The notes: generated by a model from the letters alone, not told the origin. A stretch of 64,000 nucleotides of DNA from Gigaspora rosea (GCA_003550325.1 QKWP01000410.1:231865-295864); one strand, 5' to 3'. Shown: positions 1 to 12,899, counted from the stretch's first letter. Numbers and translations: made by a program.

Positions 1-196
1 GAACCAGTTACACAATATAGCTGATGCTCATATACCTTTAGAGAAAGTATTTGTTAACCAATCCAGATGGTATATCTGTAGTAATATATAATAAACTACT
101 AAGAGTTGTGGGTAAAGCATATGTACTCTTCAGCGTATGGGTAATCTCAAAATACCAAAGTTTAGGAAATAACTATGAAGTTATAATCATCTGGGC

Positions 197-1716
197 TAGA
201 GTTCCTACAAACCCAGATCAAATCAAACTTTAAATCAGATTTGGGTTTAATTTGATTTGAAATCAAACTCAAACCCAAACTATAATTAAAAAAAATATTT
301 GAGTTTGATTTGAAGCAAACTTTTTAGTTAAATTTGAGTTTGGTTTGAATTTGAGTTTGAAGTTTGCAAACTAGTTTAAGTTTGAATAATATAAATATAT
401 TTTTATATTTTAATTGATAATCTGCCTGTTAACTGAAGGAAGAGTGATCCTATAGCCAAAATGTGGTGTGCTTCCATCTACAAATTTTTTTCTTAATAAG
501 TTAACGATATATGTCCACTAATTGAAAGTTGTAGAGCTCGTCAAGACGCTTCTAATAGTAGTTATATTATCCAAATCGGCCTAGTGGATGGTAAGATATT
601 ATCAAAAAATGATTGACTGCTATATAAAAATCCATGATGGAGATTACATATGAAAATCACTATAGGCGAAATGTGGTGTGCTTCCATTTAAATTTTTTTC
701 TTGCTAAGTTAACAATATAAGACCACTAATTAAAAGTTGTAGAGCTTGTCGAGTTGCATTTAACGGTAGCTAGATCATCCAAATCAGCCTAGTGGATGCC
801 GAGAAATCATTGAAAAACGATTGGTCGACTATATAAAATCTCTATATAAACATTGTTTATATAAGAAATTTTATATAGTTGACCAATTATTTTTTAACGA
901 TATCTTGCTATCCACTAGACCGATTTGGATGATTTAACTACTATTAGATGCGTCTCAACAAGCTCTACAACTTTCAATTAGTGGGTGTATATTACTAACT
1001 TAGTAAGAAAAAAAGTTTAGATAGAAGCATGCTATATTTCACCTATAGTAATTTATATATGTAATCCCCATCATAGATTTTTATATAGTCGGTCAATCAT
1101 TTTTTGATGATATCTCACCATCCACTGGGCCGATTTGGATGATATAACCACTATTGGATGCATTTTGACAAGCTCTACAACTTTCAATTAGTCTATAAGT
1201 ACGATTAACTTAGTAAGAAAAAAGGTTTAAATGGAAGCATGCCACATTTTGCCTATAATCACTCTCTGGTTAACAGGTGGATTATCAATTAAGTAACTTG
1301 TTTAAAATATAAAAATATATTTATGTTATTCAAACTCAAACTAGTTTGCAAACTTCAAATCAAACTCAAATCAAACTTAGTATAGTAGGACCCCGAAATA
1401 TATATAGATAGATCAGGTTAATTATAGGATTACTAAAAAAGATAAGATCTGCAGAAAAACTTTAAAAATAAGCAAAAAAATTACTATAAATAGAAAAGAT
1501 TTGTATAAAAAATCTTAAAAATAGGCAAACTCATACCTGACCTATCTATGTATATTTTGGGGTCCTAGGATAGTATTTGGGTTTAGTTTGAATTTGATTA
1601 TTTTTTATTTGAATTTGGGTTTGATCTCAAACTTTATAAAATTTATAGTTTGAGTTTGGTTTAATTTGGGGTTTGTTCAAACTCAAATCAAACCCGGATC
1701 AAACTTCGGAACCCTA
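197..1716. mobile_element. Foldback element, family A, copy 1
   Basis: Both ends are long inverted repeats built from variants of GTTTGATTTGAGTTTGA, closing with TAGAGTTCC at the left and GGAACCCTA at the right. The interior is palindromic: a block near 420-840, including GTTGTAGAGCTCGTCGAG-like sequence, recurs inverted at 890-1270. A second copy lies at 23338-24713, with ends TAGGGTTCC and GGAACCCTA. No coding capacity is visible. A small MITE interrupts the right arm at 1387-1566. It is probably a non-autonomous foldback DNA transposon; its superfamily is not clear. Confidence 0.7.
1387..1566. mobile_element. MITE nested in family A right arm
   Basis: Ends are AGGACCCCGAAATATATATA and its approximate complement closing in TTTTGGGGTCCT. 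The uninterrupted sequence can be read from copy 2 of family A (complement of about 23488-23505, reading TTAGTATAGTATTTGGG). That comparison suggests a short TAG or TA target duplication. About 180 bp, no gene. Confidence 0.65.
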
Positions 1717-1839
1717 ATGGATACCCTCTAGGACCTTATAGTATTCTATATAAGATATATAACAATATATTAGTTGGTTATCTTTTAATGTATCTGGTAG
1801 GTGCAGGCAAATTTGCCTGCAAAAGTTATATAATATTTT

Positions 1840-2012
1840 ATAGTTATTGTATAGGTGATTTTCAATATCGTGAATATTTTTCTGATCACATGCTAGATGT
1901 AAAATTTGATTGCCTGAGAATCGGCCAATCAAATGTTATATCTAGCATGTGATCAAAAAAATATTTACGATAGTGTAAACTAATCCTATACAATAACGGT
2001 ATTATTGTTTAT
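1840..2012. repeat. Imperfect palindrome
   Basis: The sequence around TGATCACATGCTAGATGTAA (1893 onward) recurs inverted after a short spacer centred near 1925, and the arms continue outward to TTGTATAGG/CCTATACAA. It is probably a small foldback MITE. The rest of 1717-2375 is AT-rich with no recognisable gene. Confidence 0.55.
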
Positions 2013-2375
2013 ATTTTATACAATATTAATTTACTAGTATTAAGAATTAAAATTTTTGTAATTGCTTAATAGTGCAATTTATTTATATAACTAAAAAAAT
2101 TTTAGTTATTATAATATGTAAAAATAAAAACATGATAATAAACTTAGTTAGCAAAGCATGAGCAAAGCTTAAAGGCTTTGCAATTTGAACTTGTACACTT
2201 TATTCAATTGCATTCAAATTACTAGTGATTATATGCATTAAAGTTATAGCCGAAATTTAACAATTCTTTTGCGTATAAAACTAAATTTAAAAAAAATAAA
2301 AATATTTTAATAAATTAATATAATGCATACCAGTATTAATAAAATTAATAAAATTAAATTTATTATTTACTGTAC

Positions 2376-4400
2376 TTAATCACATTCGTTGACATAGTCA
2401 GTTTCTTCTACATTGTAATAACTATTCTCATCATTGCTAATATCAAAGCTATCATTTTCACTAGCATAATTATAATTGTCATCACTATTATTATATTCAT
2501 CATCATTAACATGATTATTTTCACTTTCACTACTATGCCCGTATTCATTTTTATTAATTTGACACTTATTATCACTAATCAAATTAATTTCTTCCACTAA
2601 ATTTAAATTAAGTTACCAGAATTATTTAATATACTGTATAAATTTATTAATTTTAATGTTAAATCTTACCTGTATTAGTATTTAAACATTTACTTGTACT
2701 GATATTCAAACTTTCATTTGTATTATCGCTAGAACCTTCTTCTTTATTAGTGCTAGAACTTCCTGCTGTATTAGTGCTAGAACCTCCTGCTGTATTAGTG
2801 CTAGAACCTTCTGCTGTTTTAGTGCTAGAATCTTCACTAATTTCATCTTGAATATATATATAATTATACGAATTCGTTTGTAGTTCAAGTTGATTATAAT
2901 CGAAAATTAGATGATCTTCTTTTCTATCCTGTGAATTAGAAATACTATAGCACTTAAAAGATTTATGAATAAGAGCAGGATCTATATTGTTCCATGCATC
3001 TAATACCCATTGAGCAACTAACTTGTATGCGGAATGTTGAATACAACCTTTTTTGGTAAAAGTATGAATTTTATTGGAATCCAATCATTATAGTAATTTC
3101 GCACCTATATTAAATAAATAAATAAATTTATTAGTAATATATTTATTTATAATAATTTGTGCATATATCTCATACATTTTTTTATTTTTGCTTCTGCCTT
3201 ATAATTATCATTCTTTGAACAATTATTATATGGCAGGGTGAAACCTGAGTTGGTGAAATATTTGGTTATCAAATAAGAGTAAATCCGCTTTTATATAATA
3301 ATATAATAAAAAACATAAACCGCAGAATTTACCCTAACCCAATCTATAAAGCAGAATTTACTTTTACCCTTGCTTTAAATGATTTGTTAATAGCAACAAC
3401 CAATGGTTGAACTTTTGAGATTAAACTGATAGAATTATAGCTAAATTTGTATTTTTTCGGAGAACCAATGTTTAACAATATCTGTAATTTAACCAGCAAA
3501 TGAATCTAAAACTAAAAGTAAACGCAAGTCTACGGATCTTGATCACAAAGTCCACACATTTTCAATCTACTATAACATCTCATCTTCATTCATCTATTCT
3601 TTAGGATTTGTACGCACAAAAACTCTAGCAGGAAATACTTGACGTGAAATATTAACTAATTAAAGATAATAACTGGAGGCAATTTGACTCCATTGGCTAA
3701 ACAAGCAAGTACAACAGTAAAAAACAATTTTCATGTCCACAGGTCTGGTATTTGCACCACAATTATCAATTGTAGTATTATTTGGAAGATCGAATGATAA
3801 TAGAGTTTCATCTATATTACCCATTAAGAAAAGAGAATAATTATATTGAATTCGATGATACAGTACAAAGCTTAAAAACTCTTGTTGTTGCAATTGCAGA
3901 TCTTCAAAAAGTTTTTGTGCTGCAGATGTTTAACGCTAATTACTTAATTTGTAACGAGTCATAAAGCCATCAACCCACTTATTGCTAAATTTACTTTCTG
4001 TAATACCAGGATAATAAGTAATATAGGGTGTTTTTGAGATAACGTTTTGGCCTTAATTTGTATTATAGCATGATCGTAGGTTTTAGCTTACTGCATAATT
4101 CTTGTGCCCAACTAAAAATTGCTTTCTCTAAATCAGGATATTTAGGTGGTTTTCCCTTATTTATTCGGTTGATATATTCATTAACTCATTTTTTTTACGT
4201 CAATCTCTTACTTGTTTCGGTTTAATATTAAATTTGCTACCTATTGCTTGAACACTCTGACTTGGTGCTTTTCAAGATATGTAACAATAGCAAGTTTTTC
4301 ATATGCATTCTATTGTCATCTACTTTTATTTGTTACTCTTGCGTGTTCACAATTTTTATTTTCATGAATGTATACCATTGTAACTTTAAAAGGTTAACAA
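2376..4400 (-). pseudogene. Pogo/Tigger-like transposase, decayed
   Basis: Read on the minus strand, pieces of a pogo/Tigger (CENP-B/jerky-like) transposase appear in the right order. A helix-turn-helix region near 4310-4180 reads FNIKPKQVRDWR. A catalytic stretch at 3850-3790 reads MGNIDETLLSFDLPNNTTID. It is followed by a piece like FVRTNPKE (3620-3590), a LLLVLDSFAG-like piece near 3510-3480 carrying the second catalytic Asp, QPLVVAINKSF (3415-3385), and a C-terminal segment VAQWVLDAWNNIDPALIHKS (3010-2950) with SISNSQDRKEDHLIFD after it. The tail at 2900-2376 is acidic and Ser/Thr-rich (GSSTNTAG repeats). Stops and frameshifts lie throughout, and 3100-3370 looks like an intron or insertion. 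The gene is dead. No matching terminal repeats were found around it. Confidence 0.8.
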
Positions 4401-4490
4401 GTAAAAAAAAATTGATTTCTTTTTAAACCATGTTTTTTTGCCTATTATGCATTTATGATGTAATTTATGACATAGTCTTAGTATATAAAT

Positions 4491-4640
4491 ATAGTCGTCC
4501 TCTCATATAATCACACAGTTGGGCACATACCACTCAGGTGATTATAAAGAAGTATGATTTTACAAAGTTAGAGGAGCGCCATTTATCACCTGATTTTTTA
4601 GGTAGGTGGGGGTAGAGCAATTATCAGGTCCTATATATAA
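4491..4640. repeat. Pogo-type end plus TCACCTGAT-class repeat
   Basis: AGTCGTCCTCTCATATAATC at 4491 resembles the CAGTCGTCCCTCCC and CAGTCAAACCTC ends seen at 17.97 kb and at 56413/62172. Its orientation points it away from the pogo remnant to its left. It is followed by an inverted pair containing CAGGTGATTATAAAG and TTTATCACCTGATTTTTTAG, a motif shared with 12.10-12.18 kb and 62.29-62.46 kb. The sequence to 5080 is AT-rich without a gene. Confidence 0.35.
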
Positions 4641-5087
4641 TATAATATATAATATATATAAATATATATTTATATATACTAGTGCGATAGGTGGTACTTC
4701 GCGCTACCAATCTTATACAGTTTTTAATCATATAAATGTTAAAAATTTTATTGTAGAGCTTCTAGTATACACAATATCTATTATATTAAGACACAAATGT
4801 CTGTTCATTGTGCTATTTACCAATTAGAAGGTTAAATATAGTATTTCCTATTTCACGTGAAGTGGTATATTATGTGGTCGGAAAGTAGATTAGCAGGTTG
4901 GAAACCACCAGCCAATATTATTGCGCTTTACTACACGATCCCTTATCTTAAAAAATACTATTTCAGGTAAGATCGTTGTATGTGATAGTCAGAAAATAGT
5001 GCAGAGAAGTGGTAAGACCGACGATAAATAAAGGTTAGCATATTAATGGTATAATACATAAGTAACTGTGTGACGTTGTCATGCAAA

Positions 5088-5316
5088 ACCAGGAACGGAA
5101 AGTGGATTTTCAGCGAGTTATAGGTTAAACCAGTTTTGCATAAGGTTCTGGTTTTTTTGTTTGTGATACAGTAGATCAAAGCCCCATAGAGTATGTACAA
5201 ATATAGAAATACATTCAAAAGTCACAAGGATAGATTAACCAATTAGATACAAAAGAGACACAGCATTTTAAATGCCTATAAACTATACACTACGTACTTT
5301 GTACTCCGTTCCTGGT
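5088..5316. mobile_element. Short inverted-repeat element, copy 1 of a direct pair
   Basis: Bounded by ACCAGGAACGG at the left and CCGTTCCTGGT at the right, so it has terminal inverted repeats. The body is about 90% the same as 6550-6755, including the stretch GATTAACCAATTAGATACAA. It looks like a small non-autonomous element and has no credible coding sequence. Confidence 0.6.
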
Positions 5317-5455
5317 ATGAAATTATAAGAATTGGAAGGTATCAAGTAAGTATAAGAATTGAGGATGACGTAGCAAGTCTGCATGTTCTTGAACTTAAAT
5401 TCACATGACTTGCCCAACTTTTAAAGATGAAAAGACAAATATTATACTGAGTAAA

Positions 5456-5602
5456 GCTAATTTATAGTTATAATTATAATTATTATAATTATAATTAATT
5501 AATAATAATAATAATAACATATAATAACATATAATAACATATACTAAAATAATTCGCACCTCAGAGCAACATAAATCTGTATGCTAATTGGTCTTTTATT
5601 CG

Positions 5603-5636
<34 letters not shown>

Positions 5637-5638
5637 TG

Positions 5639-5675
<37 letters not shown>

Positions 5676-5730
5676 CATATACTAAAATAATTCGCACCTC
5701 AGAGCGACATAAATATTGGTCTTTTATTCA
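5456..5730. repeat. TAA microsatellite with duplicated flank
   Basis: Two runs of (TAA)n are each followed by the same flank, CTAAAATAATTCGCACCTCA, once near 5544 and once near 5682. The unit of microsatellite plus flank is therefore a short tandem duplication. Confidence 0.7.
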
Positions 5731-5895
5731 TAATTTAATTGGATAAATTGAACATGTGTACATATGCAATTGTGATGTAGTCTTTTACATTAAGCATTGT
5801 ATAAGTTAAATTCTTGATTTTGTATATTCAAATCAGGGTTGTGTCTTTATTATCTCATTTATTGTATTCGTACCTGTATACAGTACCTCACGTTA

Positions 5896-6422
5896 GGGGG
5901 CATCCATAAATAACGTTATATTTGAGGGGGTCCCCCAAAATATAACGATTTTCCACTATGTAGGGGGTCCCCCCAACATAACGCAATTTTTTTATTAAAA
6001 TTTGTCTAAAACTTGATCCAGTGGTCCAAATTGAATGATTTTGGTACCATTCAAATTGCCTCGAGAAGAGGATTCGAATGGTACCAATTTCATTTGATTT
6101 GGACCACTGGGTCACGTTTTATTAACGAAATACTATTGGTTATTATGTTTTCTTATAAAATTACTATAAAATCAATAGTATTTCGTTAATAAAACGTGAT
6201 CCAGTAATCCAAATGAAATGATTTTGGTACTATTGGATTCGTCTCATAGAGACGAATCGAATGGTACCAAATTATCCAGATTGGACCACTGGGTCATAAT
6301 ATATTCAAGTGTTTGTAAAATTTTATATATAAATATACGGATTTTGAAAATTTTTTTTATATAGTAGAGGGGGGTCCAGCGCTACTATGAGGGCGTACAT
6401 AACGTTATTTATGGATGCCCCC
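5896..6422. mobile_element. MITE with TTA target duplication
   Basis: The left end GGGGGCATCCATAAATAACG and the right end, its inverse closing in GGATGCCCCC, are near-perfect inverted repeats. The element is flanked by TTA on both sides (5893-5895 and 6423-6425), which fits PIF/Harbinger-like insertion. The interior holds two further inverted pairs around GGTCCAAATTGAATGATTTT and CGTTTTATTAACGAAATAC. No open frame of note. Confidence 0.8.
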
Positions 6423-6549
6423 TTATCAGCTGCTCTAAATCAGAATCATTACTTCATTCTTATTTCTAAAATTATAGATTGTCATTTTTAAATAGTGCAT
6501 TAATACATGCATTACAGAAATAAGTAACTGCGCGATGTTGTCGCACAAA

Positions 6550-6755
6550 ACCAGGAACTGAAAGTAGATTTTCAGCGAGTTACAGGTTAAACCAGTTTTG
6601 CGTAAGTTGTTTTTTTTGCATGTGATAGAGTATGTACAAATATAGAAATATATTCAGAAATCACAAGGATAGATTAACCAATTAGATACAAAAGAGACAC
6701 CGCATTTCAAATGCCTGTAAACTATACACTACGTACTTTGTATACCGTTCCTGGT
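6550..6755. mobile_element. Short inverted-repeat element, copy 2
   Basis: Same family as 5088-5316 in the same orientation, with ends ACCAGGAACTG and CCGTTCCTGGT. The flanks GTAACTGCGCGATGTTGTCG and GTAACTGTGTGACGTTGTCA also match, so the duplicated block extends about 40 bp beyond the inverted repeats. The TTA-flanked MITE lies between the two copies. Confidence 0.6.
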
Positions 6756-6829
6756 ATATATGTTATAAAATAATATATTAACTTACATTAGTACATAAAT
6801 ATCACACGCATGATAAATTAAACAACCAA

Positions 6830-7955
6830 CTGATTTCTTCTCAATCCTCTTTTTATTATCTAATGAATTTTGTAAGTAATGCTAATTTTCTGTTTTAAAT
6901 ATATAATGCAATCAAGCATGGGAATTTTGGATTTGTACCCTTCACCATTTTGGATCTAAAAAATTGTGATTGGAGTGTGGAAATTTTAGTATACTATAAT
7001 GTTTTTGATTGCAATATCTAAAAAACCGTGATCAGGATGTGTTTTGAATATGATGATGACTATTCTAACTGATATCTTCTATCTCCTCCAATCTTCTTTC
7101 TCTATCATTTAATTTGGTGTCCATCTGCACTCGGGTAATGATTATAACATATACTCGTAATTTGTTATTATTTCGTCAATTTATTAAAATTATTCTAATT
7201 TTCTGTTTAAAATATGTAATGCAATCAAACGTGGGAATTTTGAGTTTGTCACTTGTAATAATAAAAAAAAAACAATTGACCAACCCATGTTTTTAGACTC
7301 AAAATAAAAATAAAAATCGACTTTGTATGGCTTTAGCTATAAACTTACTGACTATTGCTATATTGTAGTGATTTACTGTAAAAAAATTTATGTACGTCCT
7401 TGGGATCTTGGGAGAGATTTCAAGAATTTCACTTGCTAATTTAACTACTGGTCCAAAACCATTAAGGGTTTGGAGATTTAAAGTTGATTTTTCGTTTTGC
7501 ATTGTTTCGCTGACCATTTTTTCAGTTTTTTTTAAAAAAATTTTCTGCATTACTTACTGACCTATTTTTTTCAGTTTTTACAAAAAAAATTTTTTTTAGA
7601 TTGAATTGTTCGAATTTTTCATTATTTTTATTCGATAGAGACTTTAATTTCCTGTAATTGGGATAGGGTGATAGAGAAAATGTGATTGCTAACCCTATTT
7701 TTTGGATCCTTGTTGTGTATAATAAAAATAAATTAAAAAAAATACTATTAACCAACTCGTGTTTTCAGATTACATATTGGATTAACAGTTGTTGTTTCTA
7801 TCCGATTTAATGTAAGAATTTGGTTACGAACCTTACCGACTATTGTTGTGGTTATTTACTGTAAAAGAAAATTATTGTGGCCTTAAGAGAGGACTTCAAG
7901 AACTTCGCCCGCCAATTTAGCTACTGGGCCAAAGCTATTAAGGGCTAAGAGAATT
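6830..7955. repeat. Diverged tandem duplications, no gene
   Basis: Blocks recur at roughly 300 and 460 bp spacing: TTTTCTGTTTTAAATATATA near 6887 and again near 7199; ACTGTAAAAAAATTTATG near 7376 and ACTGTAAAAGAAAATTATTG near 7858, both followed by ...CTACTGG(T/G)CCAAA...ATTAAGGG. A related block is at 15.63-15.85 kb. Short open frames here are not conserved between copies. Confidence 0.5.
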
Positions 7956-9570
7956 ATAAAAGAATGTATTTATTAATACTGGAAGAGCGGTTTATATACA
8001 TATCATGCGTAAAAGGAATAAACCTGTGTTCCAAAAGCTAATTTCTAAAAAACTAACTTCCCAATATACAAAGCGATCCTTTTTATATGTTCACATTTAG
8101 AATTACCCGATTACCAAGAATGAGGTAAGAACTACAACATTTATAAGAAATGTGGTAATGGAATCCATAATGCAGGAATGTAGTAATTCTTACCAGAAAT
8201 GTGTAATAATTTGATCACAATAATGTAGTAATAGAAACGATGCTAAATATAGAAGTGCAGTTTTAAAAGTAGTAAATATGAACATTCGAACATCGTTGTT
8301 AGAAATATGGGGTAATTATTTTTGAATTTTATATAGTGTCAAAAAATAATTACCCATATAGAGATAGATAGATAAACAAAATTGGTAAGTCTTACATTTT
8401 TCTGTAACAACTATGCCAACTTATTAGCTAATAAACTATTTTCGTCCATAATCTGGTCACATTTTTCTGTGATATTCAATAAAAAACGTTTAAACGGACA
8501 AACTCTGAATTCGATAGTAGAAACTCTGAATTAGATGGTATAAATAGATAGATAGATAGTATATAGATGTTATAATAGTTACAAATTTGGAATCGCAGTT
8601 TTTAAATTGATTACTAAAATACGTGACAGCTTTTAGAGGATCCCCAAATTTGACAATCATGTAGACGATCTAGAATGTCGTAACTTTATATATTTGACAT
8701 ATATCGTAATAATTACCTGTTACAGAATTTAGATTATACCAAATCACAGGTAATCAATTAAAAACGTTCAACCAAATTACATAATATAGATAAGTAAATT
8801 ACCATAAATTCATCAAAAGTCACTAATTTTCCAAATCATGCTCCAAAAAATCACTAATAATCATGGTCATTGCCGTACGTCCAATCAGTTAATCAATTAA
8901 TTAATCGATTATATGCTATGCCAACTGCGATCGTGATGTCAATTGCAAATTTTATAAACAATCAGGTTTTAAATTATCCAGATATTTGAATTTTCTTCAA
9001 TCACCATTCATATACTGTAAATTCCGATACGGTAAGATGATCCTTCTTAACATGCATGGGCCTCATAACAGCTTTAGTTAGTGCAATTCCTAAAGTCAAT
9101 AATAAAAAAAGACGCCTTCGTATCTATTTACTGTAAATCCCATACAGTATGATAATCCTTTTTGACACGCATGCGTCTCATAACATATTTAGTTAGCACA
9201 ATTCCGAAAGACAATAATAAAAAGACATTTTTTTATTGTAATCATCATGTATTTTATCGAGTCAAAAACCTGTTAAAGCGATGTTCGGTTATACAATTCT
9301 CACACAATAGATAATTAAGTAAAACATGTACATATCTTATACGCTTAACCCTTTACAACTTCAATGTTCCCACAGTTTCAGTTTTAGCCAACAACCAGTT
9401 ACCTTATAGGTGATAAAACGTCAAAGTGCACAAACCCAATATTTCATTTACAACCAATCAAAAACATCAAAGCACTTAGACTAAAATTCCTACAGTTCTT
9501 GATTGAACCAATCAAAAACGTTAAAATGTACAAACTCAGAATTAGATAGTAAAAATTATTATATATATAT
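7956..9570. other. Repeat-rich stretch without a recognised gene
   Basis: AT-rich DNA. The only clear structure is a two-copy tandem duplication with a 116 bp period beginning at 9013 and 9129. It is recognisable by TACTGTAAAT(T/C)CC, then ...CATGC(A/G)TG(G/C)(G/T)(C/T)CTCATAAC, then CAATAATAAAAA. Nothing else is recognised. Confidence 0.5.
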
Positions 9571-9574
9571 AATT

Positions 9575-12045
9575 TTAAATATTGAATAAGTTTTGATCCA
9601 CTAGTCAATTTTTGATGATTTAACTACCAAAATTTTCGCCTCAGTAAGACGATTCTAACAAGCCTAAAATCACTAAATTCTAATCACAGGATCCTAAGAT
9701 CAACAAAGATTTGTATTCTATAAACAATCAATAATTAAATATGTCGAATTCGTTGCACCTAAGTTCTATGATGAATACTACGTGCCATATTGATCAGAAT
9801 CAGATTATTTTGGTACCTTTCAATTTGTCTCATTGAGACTAGTGCTCCTAGGTCCGGTCCAGGTCTGGTCTGGTCTGGGTCCAGTTCGGGATCAGGCCAG
9901 ACTCAGACTCTAAATTTTACTAATTACAGACTTCAGACCAGACACAACTATGAGTCTGGTCCGGGTCTGGTCTGAAATCTGCAGACTGGTCTGCATCCGA
10001 ATATAATTATATGTATTTTTTGGCACTGAACAAGTTTACTTAGTGCATTTTGTTAGAATAAATTAGTAAAATTTTATGAATAATAAGATTTTATAGAATT
10101 TTATTAATAAAATTCTATAAAATTTTATAATTCGCAAATTTTTATTAATTAATTCTAACAAAATGTACTAAGTAAACTTTTTCAGCATCTAAAACGGCTA
10201 GTTTGTCTTTATTTTACTTGAAATTTGGAGAAAAGATGCATAATTTTTGATCAAAAACGTCAAATTTAAGTATCTTTTCTCCAAATTTCAAATAAACTAA
10301 AAACAACCCTGCTGATTTAATGTCTTTTTAGGTGTTGAACAAGTTTACTTAGTGCATTAATTTAGAAATAATTGGTAAAATTTTGTGAATAAAAGATTTT
10401 ATAGAATTTTATTAGTAAAATTCTATAAAATCTTATGATTCATAAAATTTTACTAATTAATTCTAACAAAATGCACTAAGTAAACTTGTTTAGCACCTAA
10501 AAATATATTAAATCGGCAGGGTTGTTTTTATTTTACTTGAAATTTGGAGAAAAATGCGAATTTTTGATTAAAAAAGTCAAATTTAAGCATTTTTTCTCCA
10601 AATTTCAAGTAAAATTAAAAACAACACTGCTAAATTAATATATTTTTAGGTGCTAAATGAGTTTACTTGGTGCATAATGTTAGAATTATTTAGTAAAATT
10701 TATGAATTATAAGATTTTATAGAATTTTATTAATAAAATTCTATAAAATCTTATGATTCACAAATTTTTATTAATTAATTCTAACAAATGCACTAAGTAA
10801 GCTTGTTCAGCACCTAAAAATGTATTAAAACAGCTGGTTTGTTTTTATATTACTTGAAATTTGGAGAAAAAATGTATAATTTTGGATTTTTGATCAAAAA
10901 AGTCAAATTTAAGCATCTTTTCTCCAAATTTCAAGTAAAATAAAAACAACCTTGCTGATTTAATATATTTTTTTAGGTGCTAAACAAGTTTACTTAGTGC
11001 GGTTTGTAAGAATTAATTAGTAAAATTTTATGAATAATAAGATTTTATAGCATTTTATTAATAAAATTCTATAAAATCTTATAATTCACAAATTTTTATT
11101 AATTAATTCTAACAAAATGCACTAAGTAAACTTGTTCAGCACCTAAAAATACATTAAATTGGCAGGGTTGTTTTTATTTTACTTGAAATTTGGAGAAAAG
11201 ATGCTTAAATTTGACTTTTTTGATCAAAAATCCAAAATTATGCATCTTTTCTCCAAATTTCAAGTAAAATAAAAACAAACTTACTTATTTAATGTATTTT
11301 TAGGTGCTAAACAAGTCTACTTTGTGCGTTTTTTAGAATTAATTAATAAATATTTGCGAATTTTAAGATTTTATAGAATTTTACTAATAAAATTCTATAA
11401 AATCTTATTATTCACAAAATGTTACTAATTATTTCTAAATTAATGCACTAAGTAAACTTGTTCAACCCCTAAAAATACATTAAATCAGCAGGGTTGTTTT
11501 TATTTTACTTGAAATTTGGAGATAAGATGTTAAAATTTGTCTTTTTTGATCAAAAATCCAAAATTGTGCATCAAATCTCTAAATTTCAAGCAAAATAAAA
11601 ACAAACCAGCCGTTTAATACATTTTTAGGTGCTGAACAAGTTTACTTAGTGCATTTTGTTAAAATAAATTAATAAAAATTTGCGAATTATAAGATTTTAT
11701 AGAATTTTATTAATAAAATTCTATAAAAACTTATAATTCATAAAATTTTACTAATTTATTCTAACAAAATGCACTAAGTAAACTTATATAAATATATTCG
11801 GGCTCAGACCAGTCTGCAGACTTCGGACCAGACTCAGACTTGACTAAAAGTCTGAATATAAAAAATAAATTTGTTTAGTAATTTTAAAAATTAATATTAA
11901 AATTACACAAAAGTTGAATGATCTTGGGATCCTGTGATTGGATTTTGGTGCTTTTGGACTTGTTAGAATTGTCTCACTGAGATGAACATTTTGGTAGTTG
12001 AATCATCAAAAACAGACCAGTAGATCAAAAGTTATCCAATTTTTA
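9575..12045. mobile_element. Large foldback element, family D, with internal array
   Basis: Outer inverted repeats of about 135 bp lie at 9575-9710 and 11905-12040. They share TTTTGATC(C/T)ACTAGTC, ACTACCAAAATTTTCGCCTC and ATCACAGGATCCTAAGATC in opposite orientations. The same two ends lie almost back to back in the 290 bp MITE at 18798-19090, so this is an inflated member of that family. Inside the outer arms are GGTCTGGTC-rich blocks (9843-9998 and 11800-11855, inverted), and between them a 1.8 kb palindromic array. No gene. Confidence 0.7.
10013..11790. repeat. Tandem array of palindromic ~320 bp units
   Basis: About 5.5 units. Each contains two hairpins: one from GTTTACTTAGTGCA through a TTTATAGAATTTTATTAATA centre to TGCACTAAGTAAAC, and one from ACTTGAAATTTGGAGAAAA to its inverse TTTTCTCCAAATTTCAAGT. 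The first hairpin starts near 10021, 10331, 10648, 10975, 11303 and 11628, giving spacings of 308-329 bp. Copies are diverged by point changes and small indels. Confidence 0.85.
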
Positions 12046-12094
12046 ATATATATATATATATTATTAAATTTTAACCAATCAAATGCTTAGAAAA

Positions 12095-12180
12095 ATTATC
12101 AGATGGGGGGTAGGGGGGTCAGCTACTTAGTGAAACCCTAATCAGGTGATTTCTGGCACTCCCCTTACCTCTATATAATT
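12095..12180. repeat. TCACCTGAT-class short repeat
   Basis: G-rich start (AGATGGGGGGTAGGGGGG) and an ending AATCAGGTGATTTCTGGCAC followed by TCCCCT. Similar ends occur at 4.51-4.63 kb and 62.29-62.46 kb, so it is probably a decayed MITE. 12180-12620 is AT-rich with a short tandem stretch (ACACAACCTGATTCTACGCC and variants). Confidence 0.4.
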
Positions 12181-12629
12181 ACAGCTTATATTAAAAATAA
12201 ATAATGTGATTTAATAGAAGTAAAAATAAAATTTTATCCATTCTAATCCTATGCTTTGTGTTAAAATCTAAAATTGACACAACCTGATTCTACGCCTTGG
12301 CATTAAAATATAAAATTAACACAACCTGAACTATTGTTTGGTATTAAATGCTATAATTTATACTACCTGATTTTATGCCTTGGCATTGATTATATAGTTT
12401 AAATTTATCTGTTAATGCATGCAAGCATATAAATAATAAAAAAAACTATATATGAATAGACGTCTCTTTAGACATAAGGTTATGATAATTAAGCTTAGAT
12501 AAAATAAGTGCATAATGATTAAATTGCACATCATAATATATTAATATTATACACATCTTACCAAATATCGCTTCATTAGCTATCGATTTATAAAATTAGT
12601 AACTTCAAGCTACTAATATTTATAAAATA

Positions 12630-12727
12630 GATGGGTTGCTGTCAATAGAAATCGAGCAGATTGACATTTCAAAAAATTAATTTTTTTGAAATATTAATCT
12701 GCTTGATTTCTATTGATAGCAGCCCAG
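12630..12727. mobile_element. Hairpin MITE of about 98 bp
   Basis: TGGGTTGCTGTCAATAGAAA at the left is mirrored by TTTCTATTGATAGCAGCCCA at the right, with a loop of about 10 bp at the centre near AATTAATTTTT. Nearly the whole element would fold into one stem. Confidence 0.75.
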
Positions 12728-12899
12728 ATAATTAATGAAAGCTAAAAGTTTTCTGTTATATCATTAATAATTTTAATTAAATTAATTAAATAAATACACC
12801 TAATTTTCGCTATGAAGAATTATCAGATGATGATAGTAATGATTTGGTGATACTTCACAATTAACTAATGATTCTTCTCAAATACTCATCTTATCAAGT

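Noticed and set aside
2376-2597. Acidic 73-residue protein as a separate gene
   Set aside because: It lies in line with the C-terminal tail of the decayed pogo-like transposase on the same strand and has no features of its own.
4491-4515. Terminal repeat of the 2.4-4.4 kb pogo remnant
   Set aside because: The motif is oriented to open an element to its right, not to close the remnant to its left, and no partner end was found.
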